DNA of 55,013 nucleotides from a virus. A program made the position numbers and the translations under genes. Of the stretch, positions 39,885 through 49,435 are shown piece by piece. The notes beneath the pieces are model-generated. The model made no database searches, was not told the origin of the DNA, and was given only the letters and a program-made list of their open reading frames with translations. Position 1 is the first letter of the stretch. Every line of letters begins with the position of its first letter. The stretch spans positions 1 to 55,013 of the IMG/VR virus record IMGVR_UViG_3300022074_000052, one strand, 5' to 3'.

Positions 39885-41430
39885 ACACGCTCTTGACTTC
39901 TCTGAGGACGAAATTCAGGTCATGTTGAACAATTTAGACAGTTATACGCCTGAAGAAGTGGCTGAAATAGACAGAATGGTCGATGAACTAGCCACACGAC
40001 AGCATAATCAGGCAGCTTATGACGATTTGATAGAGTTTTGTAAGCATATGCAGCCCGATTACATAGTGGGGAAACATCATAGGATGCTCGCTACCATGCT
40101 TATGGACATAGAGCAGGGTCAAAAGGACAGAATCTGTGTAAATATTCCTCCCCGACATGGAAAGTCCCAGCTTGTTTCTATAATGTTTCCCGCTTGGTTT
40201 CTTGGACGTAACCCGAACAAGAAGGTTATGATGGTATCGCACACCACGGACTTAGCGGTGGACTTTGGACGTAAAGTGCGTAACTTAATCGCTACAGAAA
40301 CGTATCAGGAGATATTTCCGACAGTGGCTCTGGCTGTAGACTCTAAGTCGGCAGGGCGTTGGAACACAAATTCAGGAGGTGAATATTATGCGTGTGGTAT
40401 TGGTTCTTCTATTGCTGGGCGTGGTGCTGACCTCTTGCTCGTTGATGATCCCCATTCCGAGCAGGATGTTATAAACGGGAACTTTGAAGTCTTTGAGAAA
40501 GCGTACGACTGGTTCACATTCGGTGCGCGAACACGTCTAATGCCTGGAGGTCGGGTAGCTATCATACAGACACGTTGGCATATGGACGACCTAACAGGAC
40601 GTGTTACCAAGGATATGGCAAACAACGAGAGGTCTGACCAGTACGAGGTGGTAGAGTTTCCCGCCATACTGGACATAGAGGATGAGGAGACGAAAGAACT
40701 TACACAGAAACCCCTGTGGCCTGAGTTCTTTGACATGGAAGCCCTGCTCAGAACGAAAGCATCTATGCCTGTGTTTCAATGGAACGCTCAGTATCAGCAG
40801 GAACCGACAGCAGAAGAGGCTGCTCTGGTCAAACGTGAGTGGTGGCAGATGTGGAAGAAGGAAGATCCACCGATATGTGAATATATTATTATGTCTTTGG
40901 ACGCAGCCGCAGAAACACACAACCGTGCGGACTACACAGGTTTGACGACGTGGGGTGTGTTTTTGAATGAAGAGGTGGACAACTATAACATTATATTGTT
41001 AAATAGCATAAAACGACGGTTGGAGTTTCCCGAACTCAAAGAGTTGGCTATGAACGAATACAAAGAGTGGGAGCCTGACTCGTTCATCGTGGAGAAAAAG
41101 AGTGCAGGAACTGCTCTGTACCAAGAAATGAGGAGAATGGGTATACCTATACAGGAATACACACCACACAGGGGATCTGGTGACAAGCTAGCTAGACTTA
41201 ACTCCGTGACCGACATTGTGTCATCAGGTCTGTGTTGGGTTCCCGAAACACGATGGGCAGAGGAGCTTATCGAAGAGATAGCAGGGTTTCCGTTTATGAG
41301 CCACGATGACTTGGTTGACTCCACCGTCATGGCGTTGATGCGATTTAGACAGGGCGGGTTTATACGACTGCCGAGTGATGAACCTGAAGAAGTGCAATAC
41401 TTTAAACATAGGAGAGGCGGGTACTACTGA
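39877..41430 (+). CDS. terL: Terminase large subunit, 517 aa
   Basis: The ATPase part has Walker A PPRHGKS (91-97) and Walker B ADLLLVDDPHSE (~188). The nuclease part has MSLDAAAET (~345), FIVEKKSAG and MSHDDLVDST (~478), giving the acidic residues of the RNase H-fold nuclease. It drives DNA into the prohead and cuts it. The length and motifs fit the TIGR01630-type TerL family. It is followed without a gap by the portal gene. Confidence 0.93.
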   Translation: MNKHALDFSEDEIQVMLNNLDSYTPEEVAEIDRMVDELATRQHNQAAYDDLIEFCKHMQPDYIVGKHHRMLATMLMDIEQGQKDRICVNIPPRHGKSQLVSIMFPAWFLGRNPNKKVMMVSHTTDLAVDFGRKVRNLIATETYQEIFPTVALAVDSKSAGRWNTNSGGEYYACGIGSSIAGRGADLLLVDDPHSEQDVINGNFEVFEKAYDWFTFGARTRLMPGGRVAIIQTRWHMDDLTGRVTKDMANNERSDQYEVVEFPAILDIEDEETKELTQKPLWPEFFDMEALLRTKASMPVFQWNAQYQQEPTAEEAALVKREWWQMWKKEDPPICEYIIMSLDAAAETHNRADYTGLTTWGVFLNEEVDNYNIILLNSIKRRLEFPELKELAMNEYKEWEPDSFIVEKKSAGTALYQEMRRMGIPIQEYTPHRGSGDKLARLNSVTDIVSSGLCWVPETRWAEELIEEIAGFPFMSHDDLVDSTVMALMRFRQGGFIRLPSDEPEEVQYFKHRRGGYY

Positions 41431-43757
41431 TGGCTGTAGAAAAAGGATTGTTCCAAGCTCCTAAAGGGGTGGAGGAAGAGGAGACAGGACAACTAGAAGT
41501 TGAGATAGTAAACCCTGACATGGTTACACTAGATGATGGTAGTATGGAGATAACCATAGTTCCTGATGCTGAAGGTGTTGGCACAGGGGCATTTGATGAG
41601 AACCTTGCAGAGAATATGGAGGACGATCAACTCGCTTCTGTGGCTGATGAACTATTGGGTAATATAGATTCTGACTTGGAAAGCCGTAAAGAATGGGCAG
41701 ACACGTTTGTTCGTGGTCTGGATGTGTTGGGGTTTAAGTATGAAGAACGTACCGAACCCTGGGAAGGAGCTTGTGGTGTATACTCTAACGTGTTAGCAGA
41801 AGCAGCTATACGATTCCAAGCAGAAACCATGAGTGAGACATTTCCCGCACAGGGGCCTGTAAAGACAAAGATACTGGGTGAAGAGACCCGTGAGAAGTTG
41901 GAAGCCTCTAACCGTGTAAAAGCCGACATGAACTATCAGCTCACAGAGAATATGGTGGAGTATCGGTCTGAACACGAACGTTTGCTCTACAACCTTGGTC
42001 TGGCAGGGTCTGGGTTCAAAAAGGTGTATTACGATCCGAACATGGGACGGCAGGTAGCGGTGTTTGTACCCGCAGAAGATGTGATTGTACCTTATGGCGC
42101 ATCGCACATAGAGACAGCAGAACGTGTAACACATGTCATGCGAAAGACAAAGAACGAGCTGAAGAAGTTACAAGCTAGTGGGTTCTACGTAGATGTGGAT
42201 CTTGGTGAGCCACAGGCATACCACAGTGATATAGAGGAGCGTAAAGCAGAAGAGGGGGGATATTCTCTTACAAACGACAACCGATACAGCATATACGAGG
42301 TACACGCAGACATAATTATAGATGGCGTTGATGACTCCGATGAGGGTATAGCCAAACCGTACATAATATCTATAGAGCGTGGCTCGTACAAAGTATTAGC
42401 CATACGACGTAACTGGAACCCTGACGATGCCTTAATGTTGAAAAGACAGCATTTTGTGCATTACGTATATACCCCAGGGTTTGGGTTCTATGGTCTCGGA
42501 TTGATACATATCATAGGGGGTTACGCAAAAGCAGGAACATCTATCATACGTCAGCTCGTAGACGCAGGCACATTGGCAAACCTTCCAGGGGGTCTAAAGT
42601 CAAGAGGCTTGCGTATCAAGGGAGATGATACACCGATAGAGCCTGGGTCTTTCAGGGATGTTGACGTACCATCGGGCAGTATACGCGACAACATCATGCC
42701 ACTGCCGTACAAAGAACCTAGCCAAGTGTTATTGGCTTTGTTGAAAGATATAACTAATGAGGGTCGTCGGTTGGGAGCTGTGAGTGATATGAATATATCC
42801 GATATGTCAGCTAACGCTCCTGTAGGAACAACACTCGCCCTGTTAGAAAGAACCCTCAAACCAATGGCAGCTGTACAGGCACGTGTGCATTACGCCATGA
42901 AACAAGAGTTCAAGATGTTAAAGATGCTCATGGCAGAGTATGCACCTGCCGAGTATGCGTATGTGCCGACTAGAGGTGACGTATCCGCTAGACAATCTGA
43001 CTATATGATGATTGACGTTATACCTGTATCAGACCCGAACAGCTCTACGATGGCACAACGTGTGGTGCAGTATCAAGCAGTCCTCCAAATGTCCCAGACT
43101 GCACCACAGATATATGACCTGCCTCAGTTACACAGGCAGATGATAGAAGTTCTTGGGGTGAAGAACGCAGAGAAACTTGTACCAACTAAGGATGACCTCA
43201 AGCCTGTTGATCCTATAAGTGAAAATATGGCTGTTTTACAAGGCAAACCGATGAAGGCGTTCATTTACCAAGACCATGACGCACATATATCTACACATAT
43301 GGCGTTTATGCAAGATCCTGTAATAGCACAGATGATAGGGCAGAACCCACAGGCACGACAGATTATGGCAGGATTACAGGCGCATATAGCTGAACATCTT
43401 GGGTATAAGTACAGAAAAGATATGGAGGAGCAGTTAGGTGTTGAACTACCAAAACCAAACGAAGAATTACCAGAAGAGATAGAAGTGAATCTTTCTAGAA
43501 TGATATCTAAGGCAGGTAAGCAACTAGCGCAGAAGAACATGCAGCAGGCAGCACAACAACAGGCACAACAGAAAGCACAAGATCCTGTTGTACAAATGCA
43601 ACAAGCTGAGTTACAAATCAAAGCACAAGAAGTACAACGTAAGTCTGAGAAAGACAAAGCCGATATAGCTATTAAAAAGGCTGAACAAGAACGTAAAGAG
43701 AAGAAAGATCAAGCAGATGCTGTATTGGAAGCAACAAGATTACAGAAAGATAGTTAG
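41430..43757 (+). CDS. Portal protein, 775 aa
   Basis: A large protein directly after terL, with the portal-like core (ERTEPWEGACGVYSNVLAEA; GLAGSGFKKVYYDPNMGRQV; GFYGLGLIHIIGGYAKAGTS) and a long Gln-rich, coiled-coil C-terminus (AAQQQAQQKAQ). The size and barrel-type C-terminal helix fit podovirus portals. Twelve copies would form the DNA entry channel of the head. The start overlaps the TerL stop (TGATG). Confidence 0.88.
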   Translation: MAVEKGLFQAPKGVEEEETGQLEVEIVNPDMVTLDDGSMEITIVPDAEGVGTGAFDENLAENMEDDQLASVADELLGNIDSDLESRKEWADTFVRGLDVLGFKYEERTEPWEGACGVYSNVLAEAAIRFQAETMSETFPAQGPVKTKILGEETREKLEASNRVKADMNYQLTENMVEYRSEHERLLYNLGLAGSGFKKVYYDPNMGRQVAVFVPAEDVIVPYGASHIETAERVTHVMRKTKNELKKLQASGFYVDVDLGEPQAYHSDIEERKAEEGGYSLTNDNRYSIYEVHADIIIDGVDDSDEGIAKPYIISIERGSYKVLAIRRNWNPDDALMLKRQHFVHYVYTPGFGFYGLGLIHIIGGYAKAGTSIIRQLVDAGTLANLPGGLKSRGLRIKGDDTPIEPGSFRDVDVPSGSIRDNIMPLPYKEPSQVLLALLKDITNEGRRLGAVSDMNISDMSANAPVGTTLALLERTLKPMAAVQARVHYAMKQEFKMLKMLMAEYAPAEYAYVPTRGDVSARQSDYMMIDVIPVSDPNSSTMAQRVVQYQAVLQMSQTAPQIYDLPQLHRQMIEVLGVKNAEKLVPTKDDLKPVDPISENMAVLQGKPMKAFIYQDHDAHISTHMAFMQDPVIAQMIGQNPQARQIMAGLQAHIAEHLGYKYRKDMEEQLGVELPKPNEELPEEIEVNLSRMISKAGKQLAQKNMQQAAQQQAQQKAQDPVVQMQQAELQIKAQEVQRKSEKDKADIAIKKAEQERKEKKDQADAVLEATRLQKDS

Positions 43758-43954
43758 TGGCAAAGACAGTATTTGACGTTTTAGTAGATAGAATCGAAGC
43801 TGAGATAGCTTCTGCACAAAGTTTCCTAGAAGCAGGGTCGGCAAAAGATTTTGCTAATTATAGGGAAATCGTTGGGTTGATCCGAGGTCTAAGATCCAGC
43901 GCGACACATATTAGAGACCTTGCGAAGCAACAACTGGAAGGTGACGATGACTGA
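43757..43954 (+). CDS. Small helical protein after portal, 65 aa
   Basis: Starts with GTG overlapping the portal TAG. The protein is helical (VFDVLVDRIEAEIASAQSFL; NYREIVGLIRGLRSSATHIR) with an acidic end. Such small proteins often follow the portal gene in marine phages; the function is not known. It overlaps the GroES-like gene by 8 nt. Confidence 0.7.
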   Translation: MAKTVFDVLVDRIEAEIASAQSFLEAGSAKDFANYREIVGLIRGLRSSATHIRDLAKQQLEGDDD

Positions 43955-44318
43955 AGCAGTAAAACTGACGGACAACGAACTAGAGCAGCAACTACCACGA
44001 CCTGTAGGGTATAGAGTGCTTATAGCTTTGCCTGAAATAGAAAAGACGTATGGGAATACTAGCGTTTTGAAAACAGATAAAGAAGTACATCATGACTACA
44101 TAATGTCTATCATGGGACTCGTAATAGACATGGGAGACGGGGCGTACGGAGACAAAGAACGGTTTCCTGATGGCGCATGGTGTAAAGAAGGTGACTTTGT
44201 TATGTTCCGAGCAAACAGCGGAACACGGTTTAAGGTAGCTGGAAAAGAGTATCGTTTATTAAACGATGATTCTATAGAGGCTGTAGTAGCAGATCCTCGT
44301 GGTATCACGAGAGCATAA
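43947..44318 (+). CDS. GroES-like co-chaperonin fold protein, 123 aa
   Basis: PRPVGYRVLIALPEIEKTYG is followed by GLVIDMGDGAYGDKERFPDG and AWCKEGDFVMFRANSGTRFK, matching the phage GroES-like beta-barrel proteins found beside head genes. It may help fold the capsid protein with host GroEL, as T4 gp31 does, or be a structural protein with this fold. The start at 43947 has GGAAGGTG 3 nt upstream; an earlier in-frame ATG is less likely. Confidence 0.75.
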   Translation: MTEAVKLTDNELEQQLPRPVGYRVLIALPEIEKTYGNTSVLKTDKEVHHDYIMSIMGLVIDMGDGAYGDKERFPDGAWCKEGDFVMFRANSGTRFKVAGKEYRLLNDDSIEAVVADPRGITRA

Positions 44319-44328
44319 GAGGTAAAAA

Positions 44329-45381
44329 ATGGCATTTGAAAAAGTAGAATATTCATTCCCTGATCCTGACGCGGATGCAGCGAAGCAAAATATAGAGATA
44401 GAGAACTCTAGTGCTATAGAGGTTGATATATCAGGTAAGAAAGAAGAAAAAGATGAACCAAAAGCTAACGGAGCAGAAGATAAAGGAAGCGCGAAAGCTG
44501 CTCCTAAAGATGAGCTTGAAGTTGAAGTTGTCAATGATACACCGAAAGCTGACAGGAATCGTAAACCTTCTACACCACCTGAAGAGATTACTGAAGAGGA
44601 GCTTAAGAAATATTCGGATCAGGTTCAACAGCGGATAAAACATTTAGGTAAGGGCTATCACGACGAAAGACGAGCAAAAGAAGCCGCTATACGAGAGCGT
44701 GATGAGCTGGAAAGGTTTGTAAAGTCCATACAGGATGAGAACAACAAACTAAAAGGTAGTGTTAACAAGAATCAGACAGCTCTTGTTGAACAAGCTAAGA
44801 AAACAGCAGAAGTTGAGCTTGCCCAAGCAAAGAACGCATACAAGACAGCGTATGAAGCAGGTGACGCAGACGCTATTCTTACTGCACAAGAAAGTTTAAC
44901 AAGTGCAAAGATAAAGGCTGACAAGTTAAACAATGTAAAGATTCCCGCTTTACAGGAAGAATCTAATGAGGTAAAAAGTAAAGAAGAGTCTAAACCTACT
45001 GCTCCTACTGTAGATCCAAGAGCGCAGGATTGGGCAAAAAAGAACACTTGGTTCGGTACAGACGATGAGATGACAAGTCTGGCACTGGGCTTGCACAACA
45101 AACTTGCCAAGCAAGGAGTTGATTTGCAGAGTGACGAATACTACGAGGCTATCGATTCTCGTATGCGGCAGCTCTTCCCAGATGAGTTCGAAGAAGAGAT
45201 TGCAGAGACCGAAGAGGCTGAAAAGCCGAAAAAACAGGCTAATGTGGTTGCACCCGCAACGCGGAGCGTAGCACCCAAAAAGGTAAAGCTAACGCAAACA
45301 CAAGTCGCCATAGCGAAACGATTAGGAGTACCTATCGAATTATACGCCCAAAAGGTTGCAGAAGAAATGAGGAAAGAATAA
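44329..45381 (+). CDS. Scaffolding protein, 350 aa
   Basis: An acidic, Lys/Glu-rich N-terminal half, a long coiled coil (RDELERFVKSIQDENNKLKG), then DWAKKNTWFGTDDEMTSLAL and a basic C-terminal helix (TQTQVAIAKRLGVPIELYAQ). This layout between portal and capsid genes is that of podovirus scaffolds, in which the basic end binds the capsid protein. AGAGGT precedes the ATG. Confidence 0.8.
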   Translation: MAFEKVEYSFPDPDADAAKQNIEIENSSAIEVDISGKKEEKDEPKANGAEDKGSAKAAPKDELEVEVVNDTPKADRNRKPSTPPEEITEEELKKYSDQVQQRIKHLGKGYHDERRAKEAAIRERDELERFVKSIQDENNKLKGSVNKNQTALVEQAKKTAEVELAQAKNAYKTAYEAGDADAILTAQESLTSAKIKADKLNNVKIPALQEESNEVKSKEESKPTAPTVDPRAQDWAKKNTWFGTDDEMTSLALGLHNKLAKQGVDLQSDEYYEAIDSRMRQLFPDEFEEEIAETEEAEKPKKQANVVAPATRSVAPKKVKLTQTQVAIAKRLGVPIELYAQKVAEEMRKE

Positions 45382-45830
45382 TGGCTGAAAACAGAATTAA
45401 CAGAGAACTTGAAACTCGTGAGAAGACAGTACAAAAGAAGGCTTGGCAGCGACCCGAAACGTTACCTTCACCTACGCCAGAGCCAGGATATACGTACCGT
45501 TGGATACGAACAAGCACTCAAGGTCAAGTCGATGCCACTAATGTTTCCTCCAAATTACGTGAGGGTTGGGAACCAGTAAAAGCAACGGATCACCCAGAAA
45601 TTACTTTGGTAACTATTGAGAACGAACGGTTCAAAGATAACATTGTAATAGGGGGACTAATGCTGTGTAAGGCTCCAACTGAACTTAAAGATCAGAGGAC
45701 TGCGTACTATAAGTCTCAGACCGATAATCAGATGAAGTCAGTAGACAACAACCTCATGCGAGAAAACGACCCTAGAATGCCGTTATTTAACGAACGGAAG
45801 ACTAAGGTCACTTTTGGCAAAGGCAATTAA
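45381..45830 (+). CDS. Conserved head-module protein, 149 aa
   Basis: Contains PGYTYRWIRTSTQGQVDATN, then KLREGWEPVKATDHPEITLV and LMLCKAPTELKDQRTAYYKS. Proteins of this type sit between scaffold and capsid genes in many marine phages and may be a minor head or assembly protein. It overlaps the scaffold gene by 1 nt. Confidence 0.72.
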   Translation: MAENRINRELETREKTVQKKAWQRPETLPSPTPEPGYTYRWIRTSTQGQVDATNVSSKLREGWEPVKATDHPEITLVTIENERFKDNIVIGGLMLCKAPTELKDQRTAYYKSQTDNQMKSVDNNLMRENDPRMPLFNERKTKVTFGKGN

Positions 45831-45851
45831 TTTTAACAGGAGACTATTTTT

Positions 45852-46487
45852 ATGGCTTATCCAACTATCGATGCCCCTTATGGGCTAGTACCCGTTGGTT
45901 TGATTGGTGGTCGTTCCTACACAGGTGCTACTCGACAAATGAAGATAGCTAGCAATTACGGCACAGCTATCGGAAAAGGCGACTTAGTGAAGCGTGTAAA
46001 CGACGGAACTATCGAACGTGACGGAAGTACATCCGCTTTCCCAGCCACTGGGACATTAGGTGTTTTCATGGGTTGTTCGTATACCGACCCTAATACAAAA
46101 CAGCTAACATTCAACAACCAATATCCTGGCAGCATTGTTGCTAGTGATATTCATGCGTTTGTTGTTGATGATCCAGACATCATACTTAAAGCAGCTATAT
46201 GCTCTTCAGGTACGACAATGGCAACATTGGGAAGAACGGCTATTGGCAACAAAACTGCCATCATTAGCAATACACTAAATACTGCTAACGGTGCATCTAA
46301 GCTTGCTGTCAATAACTCCGTTGCTACCACTTCAACACTACCATTTCAAATCATTGATGTAGTTGACACCACCGCGACAGGTAGCGATACCTTCCAAGAA
46401 GTGCTTGTCATATACAGCACACATACTGATAATGGTAGTAACGTGTTCATCGGTGGACACGCTTATCGTAACCCAGTTGGACTGTAG
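45852..46487 (+). CDS. Probable capsid decoration protein, 211 aa
   Basis: Begins MAYPTIDAPYGLVPVGLIGG and has a beta-rich body (ATGTLGVFMGCSYTDPNTKQ). This start is shared by a marine phage structural protein found directly before the major capsid gene, thought to decorate the head. AGGAGAC precedes the ATG. Confidence 0.75.
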   Translation: MAYPTIDAPYGLVPVGLIGGRSYTGATRQMKIASNYGTAIGKGDLVKRVNDGTIERDGSTSAFPATGTLGVFMGCSYTDPNTKQLTFNNQYPGSIVASDIHAFVVDDPDIILKAAICSSGTTMATLGRTAIGNKTAIISNTLNTANGASKLAVNNSVATTSTLPFQIIDVVDTTATGSDTFQEVLVIYSTHTDNGSNVFIGGHAYRNPVGL

Positions 46488-46499
46488 GAGGTATAGACA

Positions 46500-47408
46500 A
46501 TGGCAATTTCTAGAGCGCAACTTCTTAAAGAGCTACTTCCTGGTCTTAATGCACTATTCGGTTTAGAGTATGCAAAATACGGGGAAGAACACGCGGAGGT
46601 CTTTGAATCAGAGACTTCTGATCGTTCTTTTGAAGAAGAAACTAAACTATCAGGCTTTTCTGCTGCACCAGTCAAAGACGAAGGTTCTGCCATCGAATAT
46701 GACAATGCACAGGAAGCATTCACAGCTCGCTACACACACGAAACAGTGGCGATGGGCTTCGCAATTACTGAGGAGGCTATCGAAGATAACTTGTATGACT
46801 CTTTGTCAGCACGTTATACAAAAGCACTAGCTCGTGCAATGGCGTACACTAAGCAGGTAAAAGCAGCAACTATTCTAAACAATGCTTTTGACTCTGGTAC
46901 TACTTACGGAGATGGAGTGGAGCTTTGTTCTACTGCGCATCCATTAGTGAGTGGTGGAACTAACTCTAACGAACCATCAGTAGCTGCTGATCTTAACGAG
47001 ACTTCTTTGGAAGCCGCAGTTATTCAGATCGCAGGTTGGACTGATGAAAGAGGACTTCTCATTGCAGCGAGACCTCGAAAGTTAGTGATCCCACCGAATC
47101 TACAGTTTGTGGCAACAAGATTGTTAGAAACTGAAGGTAGAGTAGGAACTGCGGATAACGACCTTAATGCACTACGCAATAATGGTTCTATCCCAGAAGG
47201 CTATACTATCAATCACTATTTGACTGATACAGACGCTTTCTTCCTACTAACGGATGTACCAAACGGTCTTAAGCACTTTACACGTAGTCCAATGGCTACG
47301 TCTATGGATGCTGACTTTGATACAGGCAATAGCAGATACAAGGCTAGAGAGAGATACTCTTTCGGTGTATCTGATCCATTAGGAATCTTTGGTTCCCCAG
47401 GAGCCTAA
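46500..47408 (+). CDS. Major capsid protein, 302 aa
   Basis: KYGEEHAEVFESETSDRSFE opens an N-terminal arm, followed by AVETV-like FTARYTHETVAMGFAITEEA, LARAMAYTKQVKAATILNNA and ELCSTAHPLVSGGT, a pattern of the Mu gpT-type HK97-fold capsid proteins. The place after scaffold and decoration genes and before a strong terminator fits the most expressed virion gene. AGGAGG lies before the ATG. Confidence 0.88.
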   Translation: MAISRAQLLKELLPGLNALFGLEYAKYGEEHAEVFESETSDRSFEEETKLSGFSAAPVKDEGSAIEYDNAQEAFTARYTHETVAMGFAITEEAIEDNLYDSLSARYTKALARAMAYTKQVKAATILNNAFDSGTTYGDGVELCSTAHPLVSGGTNSNEPSVAADLNETSLEAAVIQIAGWTDERGLLIAARPRKLVIPPNLQFVATRLLETEGRVGTADNDLNALRNNGSIPEGYTINHYLTDTDAFFLLTDVPNGLKHFTRSPMATSMDADFDTGNSRYKARERYSFGVSDPLGIFGSPGA

Positions 47409-47421
47409 GAAAAAATCAAAG

Positions 47422-47447
47422 GGGCGGCTTGCGGGTCGCCCTTTTTT
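47422..47447 (+). terminator. Rho-independent terminator after capsid gene
   Basis: GGGCGGC (47422-47428) pairs with GTCGCCC (47435-47441), with one G-U pair, followed by a T6 run. It comes 14 nt after the capsid stop and would boost or limit transcription of the head genes against the tail genes. Confidence 0.9.
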
Positions 47448-47470
47448 ACTTTATACTACGCTTACCTTGA

Positions 47471-47489
47471 CAATCACATAGTGTGATTG
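47471..47489. repeat. 19-bp inverted repeat upstream of late gene
   Basis: CAATCACATAGTGTGATTG, two 8-bp arms around 3 nt, with TTGACA overlapping its left edge (47467-47472). It may be an operator or a leader hairpin for the gene at 47516. The sequence differs from the eight early-region palindromes, although the geometry is similar. Confidence 0.7.
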
Positions 47490-47515
47490 ACTTCAGCCAC
47501 GACAAGGAGGTTCAC

Positions 47516-48022
47516 ATGGCTAACACTACATTCGCAGGCCCTATTAGGTCTGAAAGTACAATTAAAACAATCAGTAAAAATTCATCTACTGGCACAATAA
47601 CAGAAGTTATTACTATGGGTGACGCACCAGTTGCATTAGGTGATGAAGATAAAACACTTGATAATGCAACACATAGTGGGAGAGTTCTTGCTGTGCCAGC
47701 ACTTGCATCTAATAGAACAATAACATTGCCAGCACCAGTTGCAGGAGCTACGTTTAAGTTTATCTATGCGGGAGCAGCAGAAGAAGCAGAAAACTTGATT
47801 ATTATCACTCCTGGTAATACTAATTTTTTCCTAGGAAATGTTCAGCATTTAGATACCAACGCAGATAATGTCAGTGTGTATGCAAACGGTAGTTCTAACT
47901 CAAAGTTAACATTAACTGATTTTGGAAGCATGGAAATAAATATAGTAGCTAAAGACAGCACAAATTACTATATTTGGGGTAACGTAGTCTCTGAAGATGC
48001 GCCAGCTTTTGCTGACCAGTAA
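47516..48022 (+). CDS. Beta-rich virion protein, 168 aa
   Basis: The start at 47516 follows AAGGAGG by 5 nt; a start 33 nt earlier has no site. The protein (MANTTFAGPIRSESTIKTIS) alternates small hydrophobic and polar residues, with SGRVLAVPALASNRTITLPA in the centre, like a decoration or fibre-head domain. It begins a new transcription unit after the capsid terminator. Confidence 0.7.
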   Translation: MANTTFAGPIRSESTIKTISKNSSTGTITEVITMGDAPVALGDEDKTLDNATHSGRVLAVPALASNRTITLPAPVAGATFKFIYAGAAEEAENLIIITPGNTNFFLGNVQHLDTNADNVSVYANGSSNSKLTLTDFGSMEINIVAKDSTNYYIWGNVVSEDAPAFADQ

Positions 48023-48034
48023 TAGGAGGTATAA

Positions 48035-48316
48035 ATGGCTAGATCAGATGTAAAAGCCTTCAATCACGATCAAGGTGATGCTGCCGCAGTTATTGGCCCT
48101 GCTAGATCAAGGCTAAGACAACTTGTTATTTTTGCTAACTCAGCTGGAGCCGTAACTATTAAAGATGGTTCAGGTGGATCAGATATATTGGTTCAAAGTT
48201 TTCCAACAGGTCTGCATCACTTAAATATTCCAGATGATGGCATTCTTGCAGAAAGTGGTGTTTACATCAACGCTTTTACTGGCAGTGGCAACAAACTTAC
48301 TTTGTTTCTGTCATAA
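48035..48316 (+). CDS. Small beta-sandwich virion protein, 93 aa
   Basis: Contains SRLRQLVIFANSAGAVTIKD and PDDGILAESGVYINAFTGSG, similar in style to the small proteins at 6011 and 54534. GGAGG precedes the ATG. Probably a head or tail decoration protein. Confidence 0.7.
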   Translation: MARSDVKAFNHDQGDAAAVIGPARSRLRQLVIFANSAGAVTIKDGSGGSDILVQSFPTGLHHLNIPDDGILAESGVYINAFTGSGNKLTLFLS

Positions 48317-48325
48317 TGCCTAGTT

Positions 48326-48640
48326 ATGCGTAACGACTACAAAAGAGGCGGTAAGGTTCGCAAAGACAAGGGCATGAAAGGTATGTCCATAAAAAGTGGG
48401 GATAAACGCCCCACTAAGTCTGGCGCGGGTATGACGGCAAAGGGTGTTGCTAAATACAGACGGCAAAACCCTGGATCTAAGTTGAAGACGGCTGTAACGG
48501 AGAAGAAACCTACAGGCAAGCGAGCAGCAAGAAGAAAGTCATATTGCGCTAGAAGTGCAGGTCAGATGAAGAAGTTTCCAAAAGCAGCAAAAGATCCGAA
48601 CAGTCGGTTACGACAAGCAAGAAGAAGGTGGAGGTGTTAA
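48326..48640 (+). CDS. Very basic DUF6321-like protein, 104 aa
   Basis: The stretch SGAGMTAKGVAKYRRQNPGS followed by KLKTAVTEKKPTGKRAARRK fits a phage protein family (DUF6321-type) of very basic proteins seen in aquatic viruses. Nearly a third of residues are Lys or Arg, so it should bind DNA, perhaps packaged in the head. There is no strong ribosome site. Confidence 0.7.
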   Translation: MRNDYKRGGKVRKDKGMKGMSIKSGDKRPTKSGAGMTAKGVAKYRRQNPGSKLKTAVTEKKPTGKRAARRKSYCARSAGQMKKFPKAAKDPNSRLRQARRRWRC

Positions 48641-48771
48641 TGACAATATCTCGCGCACAAATGGGTAAGCAGATCAAAAACTCACCAAACAAAATGTCTA
48701 AGCTTTCCCAGAAGAGGAAGAAAAAGGCAGAGAAAGAGAGAAAGAAGAAAGATGGCGTATTTACAAAGTAA
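48640..48771 (+). CDS. Very basic small protein, 43 aa
   Basis: Reads MTISRAQMGKQIKNSPNKMS and then a Lys-rich helix (KRKKKAEKERKKKDG). It overlaps the genes on both sides (TAATG at its start, 20 nt at its end), supporting translation. Likely nucleic-acid binding. Confidence 0.65.
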   Translation: MTISRAQMGKQIKNSPNKMSKLSQKRKKKAEKERKKKDGVFTK

Positions 48772-49435
48772 TGTACCGTATTTTAAAGCATGGGTAAGAC
48801 GAGAGTACACGAAGAATTTTATAGAGTATCAAGGAGAATTTTTACACGTAATGGTTATAGCTGTAACAACAATGCCGAACCGAAGTCTAAGTTTCCAAGT
48901 AATATTTACTGGGTGCGAGACTGACGACACGGATGAGCCAAACGTACATGGTGGAGCCATGTGGGCTAGAATGCCTATAACAGCGTTGGTTGCTGATACC
49001 AGTTACGAAGAGTGGCCCACAGAGATGCCACCGTATATAGCACAACCGTGGGATTGTATGTCTCACGATCATTCAGTTTACGTATTGAATAGAGCTACAC
49101 CTGCCCCTTGGATAGCCAAGGTAGATGGAGAGTTCTATCCTGCGAAATACTATTTTACTGTGGACTACACAAACAGTGAAGTAGCGGACGATCCTGCCCA
49201 ACACAAACAGAGTCACGTTCTTGAACTGTTAGATGCAGGAGAGTATACAGGTAACATAGTAGCGTTACCTAACAATCGGGTTCGTGTTACACACCCTGCG
49301 TGGTTTGAGACTGGTCAAGGCGCACCAGACTTCAGACCGAATCAACATACTTTTCATTCTAAACAGAACCACGAATACGTTTGGGACACCCAACGTGTTT
49401 TTAATAACTTATACGAGGAGCAAGAAGATGATTAA
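48752..49435 (+). CDS. Conserved marine-phage protein, 227 aa
   Basis: Contains GGAMWARMPITALVADTSYE, PPYIAQPWDCMSHDHSVYVL and TVDYTNSEVADDPAQHKQSH. The protein is strongly conserved in marine phage head-tail modules by my recollection of this motif set, but has no known role. It lies among the basic proteins and is coupled to both neighbours. Confidence 0.72.
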   Translation: MAYLQSNVPYFKAWVRREYTKNFIEYQGEFLHVMVIAVTTMPNRSLSFQVIFTGCETDDTDEPNVHGGAMWARMPITALVADTSYEEWPTEMPPYIAQPWDCMSHDHSVYVLNRATPAPWIAKVDGEFYPAKYYFTVDYTNSEVADDPAQHKQSHVLELLDAGEYTGNIVALPNNRVRVTHPAWFETGQGAPDFRPNQHTFHSKQNHEYVWDTQRVFNNLYEEQEDD

